Shown: positions 17,767 through 25,000 of the stretch, piece by piece | Layout of the letters: every line of letters starts with the position of its first letter | Numbering within the stretch: position 1 is the first letter of the stretch | NCBI GenBank assembly: GCA_947176915.1 | Contig: CAMWSM010000028.1 | Coordinates: forward strand, 1-32,093 | Source of the DNA: an uncultured Porphyromonadaceae bacterium | GTDB lineage: Bacteria > Bacteroidota > Bacteroidia > Bacteroidales > Muribaculaceae | Direction: 5' to 3' | Length of the DNA: 32,093 nucleotides | Program-made: the position numbers and the translations under genes | The notes under the pieces: generated by a model | Database searches by the model: none | Told to the model about the DNA's origin: nothing | Seen by the model: only the letters and a program-made list of their open reading frames with translations

Positions 17767-18155
17767 TTATATATGGGTGAAATAATATATGTAATGCAAA
17801 AATAATTAAAAGCCATGAGAAAAGCAAAAGTTGTTGAAATAAGATTTATCGACTAATCATACAAATTTACCTGATTGATAAACTCGGGTTTTGTCGCGTG
17901 GGGGCGGGGCAGGGACTGCCCCTGCTCCCAGTGGTGATTGCGTGATTACTATACGGTTGTTCTCATTCAAATTAAACATGGCGTTTTTGAGTGCAAAATT
18001 AGAAATCGAAAAAGACATGCAAAAGGCGCCCTAATTCGGATGGTTACGCCTGTGCCACCGGAGGGTGCCTTGCGGGGTGATGAATAAGAATCGGCTGCGA
18101 CGCTCTGAAAGCAGTAGTTGAGGGAAGACTTAAAAGTTATATGATGAGAGAGTAT
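17767..18155. other. Intergenic region between toxin-antitoxin modules
   Basis: It contains the REP-like element at 17889-17952. The rest (17767-17888, 17953-18155) is AT-rich leader DNA and short G/C-rich stretches with no gene or RNA I can support. Confidence 0.6.
17889..17952 (-). repeat. REP-like element, minus orientation
   Basis: It has the form TTTTGTCGCG, a G-rich stretch, then GGGGCAG-GGA-CTGCCCC and TGCTCCCAGTGG, the reverse-strand version of the family at 20536, 21855 and elsewhere. Its outer 28 bp pair imperfectly with 17216-17243. Confidence 0.75.
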
Positions 18156-18458
18156 TTATTGGAAAGCAGATAAAAATTCGGAAGGAGAATAGAGAGGAAT
18201 TTTGGAAAATTTGAAATGCGTTTCCACGTTAGCCACGACTTTGAACAAACTACACAACAAGCGTATGTTAAGACGAAGAATATCAGGCTGTTCTTTTCGC
18301 ATTATATATGCAAAATTAGCTACCGAGAGGAAACTGATATAAAATTCCATGTCGTTCTCTAATGCCAATTCCAGCACTTCTTTTGCCATACTTCTATAAT
18401 TTTGATCTCTGGCAAGAAGGTCAAGAATAAAATTTGTATCAAGAAACACCTTTTTCAT
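18156..18458 (-). pseudogene. PIN-domain (VapC-like) toxin with an internal in-frame deletion
   Basis: The 100-residue product starts with a normal PIN N terminus (MKKVFLDTNFILDLL, first acidic residue Asp7) and the SVANFAYIMRK helix common in Bacteroidota VapC toxins. Around residue 80, VVANVETHF runs straight into KFSKIPLYSPSEFLSAF, which in full-length relatives of about 135-140 residues is the C-terminal tail. The missing 35-40 residues normally hold the DFEDALQ helix and the IxTRN strand with the third and fourth catalytic acids. The Mg-dependent RNase site would be incomplete. The frame is otherwise open and overlaps the antitoxin by ATGA. The deletion is inferred from remembered family features; a genuinely short PIN family is the alternative. 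Confidence 0.65.
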
Positions 18459-18742
18459 TTCGAGAGAAGGTATTGGGTCTTTTCATCATTCTCGTCAATG
18501 ACTGAGGTATTCACATTACTGCAAAGAGCATTAAGCCGATCGAGCCATTCTCTTTTATCTGCCGTAAGATGAGAATTTTTATTTGGGGTTTCTATGAGAT
18601 CACTTGAAACTTCAGGTAAATTAGATTTATCAGAAGGCAGGAGTCTGACAGAAGTTGTCACTACCCCTTTTATATTTTCAAATATCTTCTGAATTAAAGT
18701 AGGGTTGGCACTTTTTTCCAATGTAACGATAATCTGTGTCAT
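18455..18742 (-). CDS. Antitoxin of the PIN-domain module
   Basis: A 95-residue protein beginning MTQIIVTLEKSANPTLIQKI, followed by IKGVVTTSVRLL, a polar linker and a C-terminal helical part (ADKREWLDRLNALCSNV). The first 35 residues follow the same pattern as the antitoxins at 17563 and 21063. It is intact, while the toxin it overlaps by 4 bp appears to have lost its catalytic centre. It probably forms the DNA-binding and toxin-masking partner; the assignment depends on its neighbour. Confidence 0.7.
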   Translation of the reverse strand: MTQIIVTLEKSANPTLIQKIFENIKGVVTTSVRLLPSDKSNLPEVSSDLIETPNKNSHLTADKREWLDRLNALCSNVNTSVIDENDEKTQYLLSK

Positions 18743-18862
18743 AATAGAGAGGATGATAAAATATTAATGCGTAAAGTTACAGAAAAGATTTTGAATTAAC
18801 AATAAACCTTTCATCTATTCCACGGATGCCGGAGTGATTACCCTATTCCCCCGGGGAGGAGT

Positions 18863-18919
18863 CGCTGGGAGAGGGGGCAGTCCCCTGACCCCGGAATCGT
18901 ACCCTGGGGAGCGACAAAA
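18863..18919 (+). repeat. REP-like element, plus orientation
   Basis: GCTGGGAGAGGGGGCAGTCC at the start, a short G/C-rich palindromic core, TACCCTGGGGAGCGACAAAA at the end. It lies between the stop of the YoeB pseudogene and the leader of the PIN module. Confidence 0.75.
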
Positions 18920-18937
18920 GGTTTTGGATTACAGTGC

Positions 18938-19210
18938 TTATTTATCCTTGTAATGACCCTCAAGTTCGATTATAAGAACATGAATCTCTTCATCATAAAT
19001 GTCATATATAATTCGGTCGTTTGCTGTAATATGACGTGAATAGATAATGCCGTGGCCTCCAACAAGAGGTTCGGGATGTCCGATTCCAAATCGAGGATGC
19101 TCCTGAATATCCTCAAGCACTTTTGTAAGTTTTTTGAAAAGCTGTGGATTTGATTTTTTTCATTTAGCCATTATCTTGACAACCCTTGGCTCAAAATCTA
19201 TACTGTACAT
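18938..19210 (-). pseudogene. yoeB: Txe/YoeB-family mRNA endonuclease toxin with a nonsense codon
   Basis: From the ATG at 19210 the frame reads MYSIDFEPRVVKIMAK, then TGA at 19160-19162 (codon 17), then KKSNPQLFKKLTKVLEDI and on without interruption to the hallmark YoeB end IIYSRHITANDRIIYDIYD and ELEGHYKDK. The position of the stop is normally Trp in relatives (TGG to TGA), so one base change accounts for the break. The remaining 90-codon length and the C-terminal HYKDK motif are complete, which points to recent inactivation. It lies 9 bp after its Phd/YefM antitoxin. Translation from an internal start is possible but would lack the first strand. A read error is the main alternative. Confidence 0.85.
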
Positions 19211-19219
19211 ATTGAGGCA

Positions 19220-19471
19220 TTAGAGAGAATCAAGAAAGTGATCAAGCTCTTCCCTACTGCGACATGAGATAAAATTGCCGGCTTCATACTCCATTCGGGC
19301 ATTCCTGATTTTTTCCTCTAAGGCGGGGGTGATTATGTTAGCCTCGTTGCCGAGACCGGTCAGGGCATAGATCTTTCCTTTCCTTCGGATGAAAACCGCC
19401 TCCCCCTTGTCGACCTTATCGAAAGAGGCAGCAAGATTATTGCGATAGTCTCTTACTGAAAGTGGTGCCAT
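19220..19471 (-). CDS. Phd/YefM-family antitoxin
   Basis: An 83-residue protein starting MAPLSVRDYRNNLAASFDKV with GEAVFIRRKGKIYAL, the typical Phd/YefM fold (N-terminal DNA-binding dimer), and a C-terminal toxin-binding stretch (ARMEYEAGNFISCRSREELD). It is intact and precedes the broken YoeB gene. A TGTACA pair with 12-bp spacing lies about 80-100 bp upstream, the arrangement known for YefM operators. It may now act only as a repressor or against YoeB toxins made elsewhere; this is inferred. Confidence 0.85.
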   Translation of the reverse strand: MAPLSVRDYRNNLAASFDKVDKGEAVFIRRKGKIYALTGLGNEANIITPALEEKIRNARMEYEAGNFISCRSREELDHFLDSL

Positions 19472-19551
19472 AATTACTTTATTTTATTTAAAAATTAAAG
19501 AACATGATAGAATCTCTAAATACTCATTTCTTTATAAAAAACGTTGAATTA

Positions 19552-19569
19552 TGTACAATATTGTGTACA
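19552..19569 (-). promoter_or_regulatory. YefM-type operator
   Basis: Two TGTACA hexamers, at 19552-19557 and 19564-19569, lie 12 bp apart centre to centre, with ACAATATTGT between and overlapping. The E. coli yefM-yoeB operator is built from TGTACA cores at the same spacing. A TTTTG that could serve as a -33 element lies at its upstream edge on the minus strand. Confidence 0.7.
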
Positions 19570-19651
19570 CAAAATATTGAGACAACCCTTATAGAATATA
19601 ATTAAAGCCCACTCATCCCGGGAGAGAGGGACATTCGCCTGGAGAAGGGAA

Positions 19652-19707
19652 GCTGGGAGAGGGGGTCAGTCCCTTGACCCCGGGGGCGTACCCTGGTGAG
19701 CGACAAA
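19652..19707 (+). repeat. REP-like element, plus orientation
   Basis: CTGGGAGAGGGGGTCAGTCC, a GGGTCA/TGACCC palindrome, and GTACCCTGGTGAGCGACAAA. It sits between the GNAT gene stop and the leader of the YefM module. Confidence 0.75.
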
Positions 19708-19745
19708 TGGGGAGCGAAATGGTTTTATCGAGGGGATTTTGAGGT

Positions 19746-20300
19746 TTATTCAATATTGATGAGATCAAAGAACATAAGACGCGTGGAACGGTCTACATCG
19801 GAGGCAGTTAAGTAGATAAACCCATTTTTTAAATAAAATGGTTCTGCATCATGATAGGCATCCACTGTGATGAATCTACATCCGGTGCGATTATCATTGA
19901 CAAACCAACTCTTCAGATAATCCAACAAAAAAGTGCCAATTGACATTCCCTTAACATTATCAGAGACTGCAAATCTGCAAAGTTTGACAGCAGGATAATT
20001 TGTCAGTCTTTTTTCATTGACAAACCTATGCCGTCTGAATCGGTTGAATTCTGTATTATTAGGGAAATCTTTGATGGCAATCCTATCGTTTGCCAAACTG
20101 AAATAAGCCCCTATTGAACCATTTTCTTTATTTTCTATGATATAGGTATTGGCTAACAGAGCTTTCTGATACAGTGGAGCATCCTTGATAAGAAATTCGT
20201 TCAGATCCTCATCTCCACAATCAAAATCTCTAATATTTTCGTCTTTAGAGAGCTTTCGAATCTGAAAATGTTCTGCAAATTCTTCTATCGTCAGTTTCAT
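19746..20300 (-). CDS. GNAT acetyltransferase, probable toxin of a GNAT-type module
   Basis: A 184-residue GNAT protein starting MKLTIEEFAEHFQIRKL at 20300; a start at 20330 would overlap the upstream small gene. DFDCGDEDLNEFL and YQKALLANTYIIE at the N terminus, KLCRFAVS, then the acetyl-CoA loop region NVKGMSIGTFLLDYLKSW, and AEPFYLKNGFIYL with the conserved Tyr are typical of stand-alone GNAT toxins (TacT/AtaT type), which acetylate aminoacyl-tRNA. In the loop, a position usually Gly (KGKGIG-like) is Ser (KGMSIG), which could weaken cofactor binding. The 50-residue gene one base upstream is its presumed antitoxin. A non-toxic acetyltransferase cannot be excluded. Confidence 0.75.
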   Translation of the reverse strand: MKLTIEEFAEHFQIRKLSKDENIRDFDCGDEDLNEFLIKDAPLYQKALLANTYIIENKENGSIGAYFSLANDRIAIKDFPNNTEFNRFRRHRFVNEKRLTNYPAVKLCRFAVSDNVKGMSIGTFLLDYLKSWFVNDNRTGCRFITVDAYHDAEPFYLKNGFIYLTASDVDRSTRLMFFDLINIE

Positions 20301-20301
20301 C

Positions 20302-20454
20302 CTATTTGACGAACATTTTCTTGATTGCACTGTAGGATCGGTTTCTACGACTTTTGGCCTCCTCAGATTCCGGACGCGGGGTATTCATCAGGTCTACGAA
20401 TCTTTCCGCATCTTTCCCGGAAAGGATAGGTGTTTCTTTAATCGGTTTTGCCAT
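20302..20454 (-). CDS. Small partner (probable antitoxin) of the GNAT gene
   Basis: A 50-residue basic protein, MAKPIKETPILSGKDAERFV through to SYSAIKKMFVK, read from the ATG at 20454 to a TAG at 20302-20304. The next gene starts one base later, so the two are coupled. Similar short proteins starting AKPIKETPxLxGKDA commonly precede GNAT genes in Bacteroidota. At 50 residues it is much shorter than DUF1778 antitoxins of about 90 residues. Function is inferred from position. Confidence 0.7.
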   Translation of the reverse strand: MAKPIKETPILSGKDAERFVDLMNTPRPESEEAKSRRNRSYSAIKKMFVK

Positions 20455-20535
20455 AATTTTGTTTTGAAATAAATACTTTCTGCAAAAATAAAAAAAAATT
20501 TCAGCACATACAAATAATGGAATAAGATGTTAAGC

Positions 20536-20659
20536 CGGGAGAGGGGTCAGTCCCTTGACCCCGGGGGCGTACCCTGGGGAGCGACAAAAGGGAGAGCAAA
20601 ATGGTTTTGACGGGGATTTTGCCGCTGGGGGGCGGGGCAGGGACTGCCCCTGCTCCCAG
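20536..20659. repeat. REPIN-like pair of REP elements in opposite orientation
   Basis: A plus-oriented element (20536-20589: CCGGGAGAGGGGTCAG to GGGGAGCGACAAAA) faces a minus-oriented one (20617-20659: TTTTGCCGCTGGGG to TGCTCCCAG) across a 27-nt spacer. Just outside is the hairpin ACGCGC-TCC-GCGCGT (20677-20691), of the same GC-TCC-GC form seen at 620-638 and 9477-9493. Confidence 0.8.
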
Positions 20660-20733
20660 AGGGTTGCTGGGAGAGGACGCGCTCCGCGCGTTCGAATTGC
20701 GCAAGGCAGTGAGGGGGTAAGGATGGAATGGGA

Positions 20734-21063
20734 CTAAGCCAATCCTAAATCATTAATCAATTCTTTTATTACAGGAAGAATGATGTTGTCATATTCGGCT
20801 TTGTCGTAAGCATATATCAAATACAATATGCCTTCCCTTTTGATGGTATGAAACGTTATCACTCTGGCTCCCCCGGATTTACCCTTCCCTTTTGAAGTGA
20901 TAGCCATCCTTACTTTGCGGATTCCGTTGCCTAAATCAATACCAGTATCTGGTCTTTCTTCCAGCTGGTTGATAAAATCCTTGTAATCTTCTTTGAAACT
21001 ACGATATTTTTTGGCCAAAGGTTTTACGGACTTCTCAAACGATTTTGTAGTTTCAATTTTCAT
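20734..21063 (-). CDS. RelE/HigB-like toxin
   Basis: A 109-residue protein with the RelE/ParE fold pattern: N-terminal helix pair (FEKSVKPLAKKYRSFKEDYK), GNGIRKVRMAITSKGKGKSGG, ARVITFHTIKREGILYLIYAYDKAE and a C-terminal helix. GKSGGARVI followed by a Tyr-rich strand is typical of HigB-like ribosome-dependent mRNA interferases in Bacteroidota. It is uninterrupted and of normal length. Its start overlaps the antitoxin stop (ATGA). With the GNAT module it is one of only two modules in this island that look intact. Confidence 0.8.
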   Translation of the reverse strand: MKIETTKSFEKSVKPLAKKYRSFKEDYKDFINQLEERPDTGIDLGNGIRKVRMAITSKGKGKSGGARVITFHTIKREGILYLIYAYDKAEYDNIILPVIKELINDLGLA

Positions 21064-21278
21064 CAGAACTCAAGGTCTTTGGCATCGGGGAGAATGATCT
21101 TGCCGTCGATACTGTCTTTTACTTCTTTCAGGGAGGCATGTAGTTCACGATAGAGCTTTTTTTCAGTGGAGCTTTTTTGTGAGGTGGAGACGATGGATAC
21201 TCCGTTGATTGCTTTGAGTATACCTTTAATGTGAGGGAGGATTGATTTATCCTCGATATTAATGGTTAATTGTGTCAT
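21063..21278 (-). CDS. Antitoxin of the RelE/HigB-like toxin
   Basis: A 71-residue protein starting MTQLTINIEDKSILPHIKGI, then INGVSIVSTSQ, with a C-terminal helix and the acidic tail DAKDLEF. The first 32 residues are clearly similar to the antitoxin at 17563-17766 (MEQIVLNIEDKKLLPYLKKV, INGVSIA). It is intact and coupled to the toxin by a 4-bp overlap. Family named from context; no characterised homologue recalled with certainty. Confidence 0.7.
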   Translation of the reverse strand: MTQLTINIEDKSILPHIKGILKAINGVSIVSTSQKSSTEKKLYRELHASLKEVKDSIDGKIILPDAKDLEF

Positions 21279-21371
21279 AGGGAATGTTATTTATATTGTA
21301 GTTGCCATAATTTTGTTTTAACTTAATTTCTTTCTGCAAAAGTAGCAAAAAATTCCCTCAGGTGCAAAAGG

Positions 21372-21415
21372 TTTTGTCGCGCGGGGACGGGGCAAGGGAC
21401 TGCCCCTGCTCCCAG
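21372..21415 (-). repeat. REP-like element, minus orientation
   Basis: TTTTGTCGCGCGGGGACGGG, then GGGACTGCCCC and TGCTCCCAG. It lies between the antitoxin leader at 21279-21371 and the fused vapBC remnant. Confidence 0.75.
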
Positions 21416-21436
21416 CCGGTTACCGAGAGAGGAGGA

Positions 21437-21742
21437 TTACCTGTGAATCCAATTCTCCAGTCTTATTCCTTCTAATCTATCGAAATGTTTAACATTACCA
21501 ATACTTTTATTCTGGTTGATGATAGTGATTATTTCTTCGGGAGATTCATCAGTTTTCCAAGCTCCATTGAATTTAGCAATGAATTCGGCAGTCGGGTCTT
21601 TTCTATATTTTTCGGCTCTAAAAGATTTTCTGAGAGAATGAGTAAGTTTTTCGATAAGATTTAATTTAATCTCATCGTCTATATTAGACAGCAATTTCCA
21701 ATAATTCTCTGTAGCAGAGTCAATATAAGCACTTGTATCCAT
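21437..21742 (-). pseudogene. Antitoxin fused to the tail of its PIN toxin by deletion
   Basis: The 101-residue frame starts like the antitoxins that precede PIN toxins in Bacteroidota (MDTSAYIDSATENYWKLLSN, a helical middle, FNGAWKTDESPEEIITII). From about residue 83 it reads NVKHFDRLEGIRLENWI, which is the C-terminal tail of a VapC-type PIN protein. The simplest reading is one deletion, near 21490-21505, that removed the antitoxin end and nearly all of the toxin and fused the rest in frame. The catalytic acids are all gone. Basis: recalled tail motifs of PIN toxins; no alignment was run. It could still be expressed as a small antitoxin-like protein. Confidence 0.65.
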
Positions 21743-21854
21743 AATTATATAATTATATTTTTGATTCCAACAAATTTAGCAAAAAAATATGAAACACAAA
21801 GTGACCATCCGAAAAAGGTCGGCTTTTTCGGATGGATACTAATTACGGTTTTTA

Positions 21855-21991
21855 CCGGGAGAGGGGTCAGTCCCTTGACCCCGGGGGCGTACCCTGGGGA
21901 GCGACAAAAAGGTTTTAATACGGTTTTTAATGAAAGTTTTGAGGGGATTTTTATCGCGCGGGGACGGGGCAGGGACTGCCCCTGCTCCCAG
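21855..21991. repeat. REPIN-like pair of REP elements in opposite orientation
   Basis: The plus-oriented element at 21855-21909 is almost identical to 20536-20589. It faces a minus-oriented element at 21950-21991 across a 40-nt AT-rich spacer. Arrangement and orientation repeat those of 20536-20659. Confidence 0.8.
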
Positions 21992-22006
21992 TGGTTACTT
22001 TTACAT

Positions 22007-22041
22007 AAAAAACGACGGCTCGCGCATTTTACGAGCCGTCG
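22007..22041 (-). terminator. Intrinsic terminator of the right tip pair
   Basis: CGACGGCTCG (22013-22022) pairs perfectly with CGAGCCGTCG (22032-22041), 10 bp with a 9-nt loop. The A-run at 22007-22012 becomes T6 on the minus strand after the stem. It lies about 50 bp after the stop codon of the 1410-residue gene. Confidence 0.85.
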
Positions 22042-22092
22042 GGATAGTCTTAATTGGAATATATCTTCTACTGAAATATTAATAGCTTAGTT

Positions 22093-25000
22093 TTACTTTG
22101 CTTTATCAGTATAAGTTTTATTATTTTCTAACACAAGGTCATTCGTTTGCTGCCCGGAATTATTAGTAAAGATAACCATAGTTGCTTTACCGTCAATTAC
22201 GGCTTTATAATTACCTCCATCTTTATATATTTGAGTGCCCGGCCAGCCTCCTGAATACTCTTTCTTATCGCCATCGTATGAGTAAACATACACATTACTC
22301 CAATTTTCAGGATTAGTATAGTAAATTGTATAATTATCTACTTGACCTTTTTCTACCTTCAGCTGGTTACTTGCTGGGTTGTAGGTGAAGGTGTATGTGC
22401 CAGCTGTCTGGAGATTGAAATTTGAACCATCGGTTTTTGTTCCATAAGTACCTCCGGAAGAACCAATATTATTTGTACCGGAAGCATTTATCCATTCTAC
22501 CTGACTACCATCTTTCAATTTCTGTATACCAAATCCACCACTCTTGAATGAATAGTTGGAAACAGTCCAAGTGCCATCTGCATTTTGCGTCATTTCTTTA
22601 GCGGTCCAATTATTAGAACCACCGATAATCTCACCATAGAGTGCATAGGTATATTCACTTACCGGGGGATTCGGGTTATCGCCACCACCAGAACCGGGAG
22701 TCCCTTTATGCCATTTTCCATCTTTGTCTACGTATGCACAATTGATTGCATCGGCAGATTTTCCGAAGACTGCTTCTATTGTTCCTACCTTCTCCTCTTT
22801 AATGGAACCCTCACTGTTATCATTTTTAGTATACTTAAACTCGTAGTTATAGGTGGCTCCCATCTGAATGGAGTTGACTTGGAAATCTTTATAATAATAT
22901 TGCGGATAGTCTGAACTCTGCGTTCCATCTAATTCTGACGGAAGATTCAAACCATTAGAATTTCCACTTGCCCACTGATAGAATTTTCGATAGTCATAGT
23001 GGTACCAATAGATTCGACATTGATAATCCTTTACAGGAGTTCCGCCTGTCAGGGATTCTACCACTATGCCCTGCACACCGTTGATGCTTGTGTCGAAGCT
23101 GGCGAGGGTATAGGTCTGATCACCTTGTCCGGTAACCACTTCACCTGATGAAGTAGCGAATTTCAGCTTGAAGGTCAGCTCCTCTTTCTTTGTAGAGAAA
23201 TCATAGCAATAATATTTCTTGCTGTCATACTCGTAGTTTTCGTTTGTAGGAGCCTTGTTATCCACATATTTCTCTGTGCCGTTATACATGGTGAGATATT
23301 TATATCCCTCCTCAGTCTGAGGCCAGAGCAGACGGTATCTCTTGGCTTCAACCTGTCCGAAGTCCTGACCGCCACAAGCCCATACCGTATTGTTGTCGCT
23401 GACAGCAGTGTTGATCTTCACCTGACAATCTATATACTGCGACTCAAAGTCATTAGTCTGACTCGAGCCTTTCACATCCCAGCCCTGCGCATTCTTAGGA
23501 AGAATGTTCGTATGGGTTGTGCCTGCGGTGAAGTTATTCTTACTGTAGGTATGGATTGTGCCATTGCCGTCAACATAGTTGAAAATAACCTTCAGGTCCT
23601 CAATCGACACCACCTTTGACTCGTATGTGAAGTTGAAACGCTGATTATCCACCATAGTGAGGTAATTGCCTACAGCCTGACCAGGCCATTCCGTTACGGC
23701 ATTACGTGCGTTGGTTCCGTCCTCAGTATAGAGATAGACATGAGTAGCCCCCGTTACAAAGAAAGAAACGCGATTGACTTTTCCTCCGGCTTTTTCAGGT
23801 GTAACCGCACGCAGCGACATATAGTAAGGATTTTCAGAACCCTTTCCTCTTACCTTGCCATTGATATATGAAGTTGCGGTGCCGGCGATGGATAGACATT
23901 TGAGCCAGTTGCCGATCTCCTCCTTCTCTGTGCCTGTAGCAGCGGTACGCGTCCAGTAATAGCCGGCACGCTCCTCACCCTGATAGGATGAGCCTTCAAG
24001 ATACTGCGCTTTCGGGAAAAACATCACCTTCCCTTTCTCTCCTGCAAAGGAGGGATTATAATTCGAGCCGAAGAGAGTGATGGTGAAATTATCAGAATTG
24101 CGGAGATTATCCCATTGGTCTACAGAGGGTACCGTATATCCTGGAGGACACATACCCTCGTAAATGATAGGATCATTATGCAAGTAATACTTCGCTGCCA
24201 CTACATAGTAGCCAGCCGAATCATCAGTGCCCAGACCATTTATAATATAGCTGTTGGCAGCCTCTGCTCCAATATTGCGGTCGAGCCAATGATCCTGCCC
24301 GCAAGTTACCACCTCATAGTATGCAAGACCGGTGTGTGCACTTCCGTCTTTAATAAAGGAAGAGGATGTGTCTTGATTTGTCGGATAAGCCTTATCTTGA
24401 TAGAAGAAACCGGTGTGATATATCTTGACGTTATCGTATGTGGCTTCATTTATGCCGTCGGTTACTTTCAGCACAAGCTTGCCGATCTTATAATCGTAAG
24501 ACTCATCATTACTTCTGATATAGAATACATTCTGATTTGCCGATATATCCTTAAGAGACGTTGCCCATGAAGATGAACCATTAAGAGAGAACTCCACACC
24601 GTCGATATCTTCTGAGGTAACCGACCATTTTTGACCTGATGTAACAAGGTTGCTGTTGATCGTTACCTTATACATATACTTGTAATGAGTAGGATCGCCG
24701 TAAGGCATCGGGAAATGGAATCCATCTTCACGATCCTGACCGTTATTCTGCTGTGCTGTTGTGCCGTATGCGTACTCCTTGAAGAAACCCTTTTCCGTTG
24801 TGGAGTTTTCCGGAGTATATGTGAAATACTCATATCCGTCGTTACCACCCCAGAAAGAGCCTGTGCTCCAACTTGACGGCTGTCCCGTATATGCCTTTAT
24901 CTTGACTGAGGAGAAAAGGTCGGAAGAGTCAAACTCTCGGTTCCATACAACAGGGACATCACGTGTAAGACCACGCCATGTTACTGAAATCGTAGTCTCA

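Noticed and set aside
20501..20737. Open frames of about 60-70 codons on both strands around 20501-20737
   Set aside because: They consist of REP-like repeat sequence and recur wherever the element occurs; no coding signal.
17216..21991. Integron cassette array (same-strand toxin-antitoxin modules separated by palindromes)
   Set aside because: The palindromes lack the core-site features of attC, occur in both orientations and also outside the array, and the recombinase is not of the IntI type.
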